A stretch of 6,745 nucleotides of DNA from Bdellovibrionales bacterium (GTDB taxonomy: Bacteria; Bdellovibrionota; Bdellovibrionia; Bdellovibrionales; UBA1609), in assembly GCA_020434645.1 (NCBI GenBank), contig JAGRAK010000114.1, forward strand, positions 1-6,745, read 5' to 3'. The position numbers and the translations under genes are program-made. The notes beneath the pieces are model-generated. The model was not told the DNA's origin. It searched no databases and saw only the letters and a program-made list of their open reading frames with translations. Of this stretch, positions 5,233 to 6,745 are shown piece by piece (position 1 is the first letter of the stretch; each line of letters opens with the position of its first letter).

Positions 5233-6693
5233 TTCAAGGGAACTGAGTTTCAAAAAAATTATTGGACGTTTTTAGCCATTTTGCTTCTGTCTGTGACTCT
5301 GCGGGCACTTCGTTTGGATGGCACGGGTTATTGGATCGATGAGATGTCCTCTATTCACTTTGCAACAAATCCTTATTGGGGCGCTATTTTTTGGGACAAT
5401 TCGCCCGGTCTTTACAATTTTTTTCTTAAGATATGGATCTTATTGTTTGGCGACACAGAGTCTGCCACCCGTTCTTTATCGATCTTGTTTTCGGTCTTAA
5501 CCACAGCGGTTTGGCTCTTTTTTGGCTATAAGGTGGCTGGCCGAAGGGGGGCTGTGATATTAGGCCTTGCTCATTGTGTTCTGAGTTTTAGCGTTTATTA
5601 CGCGCGCGAAACACGTATGTATTCGATGTATGAACTGGCATCAACTCTCGTTATTTTGGGCTCTGTTTTATTGATCGAAGGGCAAAAAATTTCGCGTTTA
5701 TGGTTGTGGGCGGCTGTTGTGTTTGCAATGCTCACGCATTATCTGGCAGTTGTGCCGATCGCTCTCGGAGCGTTTTTCTTTTTTCTTTATGCTGAAAGAG
5801 ATTTTAAATCGAAATATAAATGGGATTTTTTGGTGGCGATTTTAATTTCGACATTGGCATTACTTTTGATTCGTTGGCCAAGTTTAGATTGGCAAAAATT
5901 AAAGTACTTTGCTGAGCCCTCATCTCATTGGCCTTGGCAAGTTATGGGTTTGGTTTTTGGTGGAGCTTTTGGTGCTGTCTCTATTGTTTTGTGGTCGGCT
6001 TACGGCGTTTATAAGAATAATCTCTATGCTAAGATTCTTGGCTTAGGTGTTTCAATGTCGATGGTGGGCGCTTGTGCCGCCACACTGCTTGCGGAGCGCT
6101 CACTTTTTCTAGGTCGGTATTTTATATTTTTACTACCTCTTGTTGTTCTATCTTTTTTGTGCGTAACAGAATTGCGTTTAAAAAGTTTAATTAAAGGCAC
6201 TTCTCAATTGAGTGAAGCGAATTCACCGAGCGCAAGTGTTACTTGGTTGCGCAACACGGGTGTCGAGTGGTTGGGGGTTCTTAGCTTGGCTATTTTTTTA
6301 GGTGCCCAGCTCTATACTTTTTCTTTAGATCTTTATAAAGAAAAACCACCCTGGCGTGAAGGGGCACGTATTTTATCTGAAGAGGTGGCGCCTGTCGTTT
6401 ACACAACTCGCCCTTTGTCGCTTGCATCGCCCTATTATGATCGACAGGGGATAAAGCTCGTCAAATTTGATCCCTTTGATCTTCATGAACGCAGTCGAAT
6501 TGTTGAGGATGCAAAAAATGGTGTGAACGTCTGGGTGCTTGAAAATTTTTGGGGTGCTTCAAGTTATATCGGATCTTTTAAAGCATTGGTTGCCGCCAGC
6601 GGTTGTTGGCTAAAAGATCAAAGTGTGCGCAACTCCAACCTTGAATGGATTATGCTTTTTAAGGTTCAGTGTGATGTGCTCGGCGGGGAGTGA
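5230..6693 (+). CDS. GT39/ArnT-like polyprenyl-phosphate-sugar glycosyltransferase (GT-C)
   Basis: A 487-residue polytopic protein of the PMT_2/ArnT-like GT-C type. The first periplasmic loop carries the catalytic Asp-Glu in GYWIDEMSS (D37, E38), followed by DNSPGLYNFFLKIW (56-69), equivalent to the H-P-P-L-Y-Y region of relatives. YARETRMYSMYEL at 124-136 is a strong family hallmark, as are LTHYLAV (168-174) and GRYFIFLLP (295-303). About ten membrane helices fill residues 11-365. The soluble tail (~370-487) opens with PPWREGARIL, as in many GT39 proteins. Such enzymes move a sugar from a polyprenyl-phosphate donor to a lipid or protein acceptor on the periplasmic side. The acceptor is unknown and could be the exported glycan, lipid A or a surface protein. 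The ATG at 5230 is the only start before the in-frame stop at 5221. It is divergent from the exporter operon. Confidence 0.88.
   Translation: MFKGTEFQKNYWTFLAILLLSVTLRALRLDGTGYWIDEMSSIHFATNPYWGAIFWDNSPGLYNFFLKIWILLFGDTESATRSLSILFSVLTTAVWLFFGYKVAGRRGAVILGLAHCVLSFSVYYARETRMYSMYELASTLVILGSVLLIEGQKISRLWLWAAVVFAMLTHYLAVVPIALGAFFFFLYAERDFKSKYKWDFLVAILISTLALLLIRWPSLDWQKLKYFAEPSSHWPWQVMGLVFGGAFGAVSIVLWSAYGVYKNNLYAKILGLGVSMSMVGACAATLLAERSLFLGRYFIFLLPLVVLSFLCVTELRLKSLIKGTSQLSEANSPSASVTWLRNTGVEWLGVLSLAIFLGAQLYTFSLDLYKEKPPWREGARILSEEVAPVVYTTRPLSLASPYYDRQGIKLVKFDPFDLHERSRIVEDAKNGVNVWVLENFWGASSYIGSFKALVAASGCWLKDQSVRNSNLEWIMLFKVQCDVLGGE
6685..6690 (+). promoter_or_regulatory. strong Shine-Dalgarno GGGGAG for the following gene
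   Basis: GGGGAG lies inside the last codons of the GT39 gene, 7 nt before a TTG codon at 6698. This spacing is close to ideal and is the main reason for calling a gene start at the right edge. Confidence 0.5.
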
Positions 6694-6697
6694 ATAG

Positions 6698-6745
6698 TTG
6701 AGTAAGTCAAAAGCTGAAAATTTCATATTTAAATCTGGTCATATT
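6698..6745 (+). CDS. start of an unidentified gene, truncated by window edge
   Basis: A frame opens with TTG at 6698, directly after an in-frame TAG (6695-6697), and stays open for 16 codons to the window end. The predicted N-terminus is MSKSKAENFIFKSGHI if TTG is the start. There is no ATG or GTG in this frame within the window, so an ATG beyond the edge cannot be excluded. The strong SD 7 nt upstream and the 4-nt gap after the GT39 stop suggest a second gene of the rightward operon. Sixteen residues are too few to assign a function. Confidence 0.5.
   Translation, partial: MSKSKAENFIFKSGHI

Overview
The window looks like part of a cell-surface glycan or glycoconjugate locus of a Gram-negative bacterium. 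The evidence is a Wzm/Wzt-type (O-antigen/capsule-like) ABC exporter, a GT2 glycosyltransferase and a GT-C membrane glycosyltransferase. The DNA is moderately AT-rich. The Cys-rich modular protein at the left edge resembles the large pilin-like or adhesin-like surface proteins I associate with Bdellovibrio-type predators. That taxonomic guess is weak and rests on general resemblance only.

Layout. Positions 3-1211 (+): 3' part of a gene for a Cys-rich, probably exported modular protein; its start lies outside the window. It ends in a degenerate thrombospondin-1-like module and two tandem ~62-residue repeats. It converges, with a 1-bp gap, on a tightly packed minus-strand operon (5126 down to 1213). 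In transcription order the operon holds an ABC-2 permease, a short Wzt/KpsT-type ATPase, a 121-residue soluble S24/S26-type serine peptidase, a GT2 glycosyltransferase and an HPr-kinase-like P-loop protein. Junctions are a 23-nt overlap, 0 nt, a 10-nt overlap and a 4-nt ATGA overlap, so all five are very probably co-transcribed and translationally coupled.

A 103-bp divergent intergenic region (5127-5229) separates the operon from a plus-strand GT39/ArnT-like polyprenyl-phosphate-sugar glycosyltransferase (5230-6693). Both divergent genes begin with the same 11-nt string, AGAGGCATATG, which forms an inverted repeat around the region. After the GT39 gene, a strong Shine-Dalgarno (GGGGAG) and a TTG codon open a frame that runs off the right edge, probably the next gene of the rightward operon.

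Working model. The exporter moves a lipid-linked or peptide-linked product across the inner membrane. The GT2 and GT39 enzymes contribute sugars on the cytoplasmic and periplasmic faces respectively. The HPr-kinase-like protein and the small Ser/His peptidase are not standard parts of a Wzm/Wzt pathway; they recall peptide-modifying (RiPP-like) clusters. This mixture is the most novel-looking aspect of the window. No precursor peptide, PqqD-like carrier, HPr or PTS gene is visible here.
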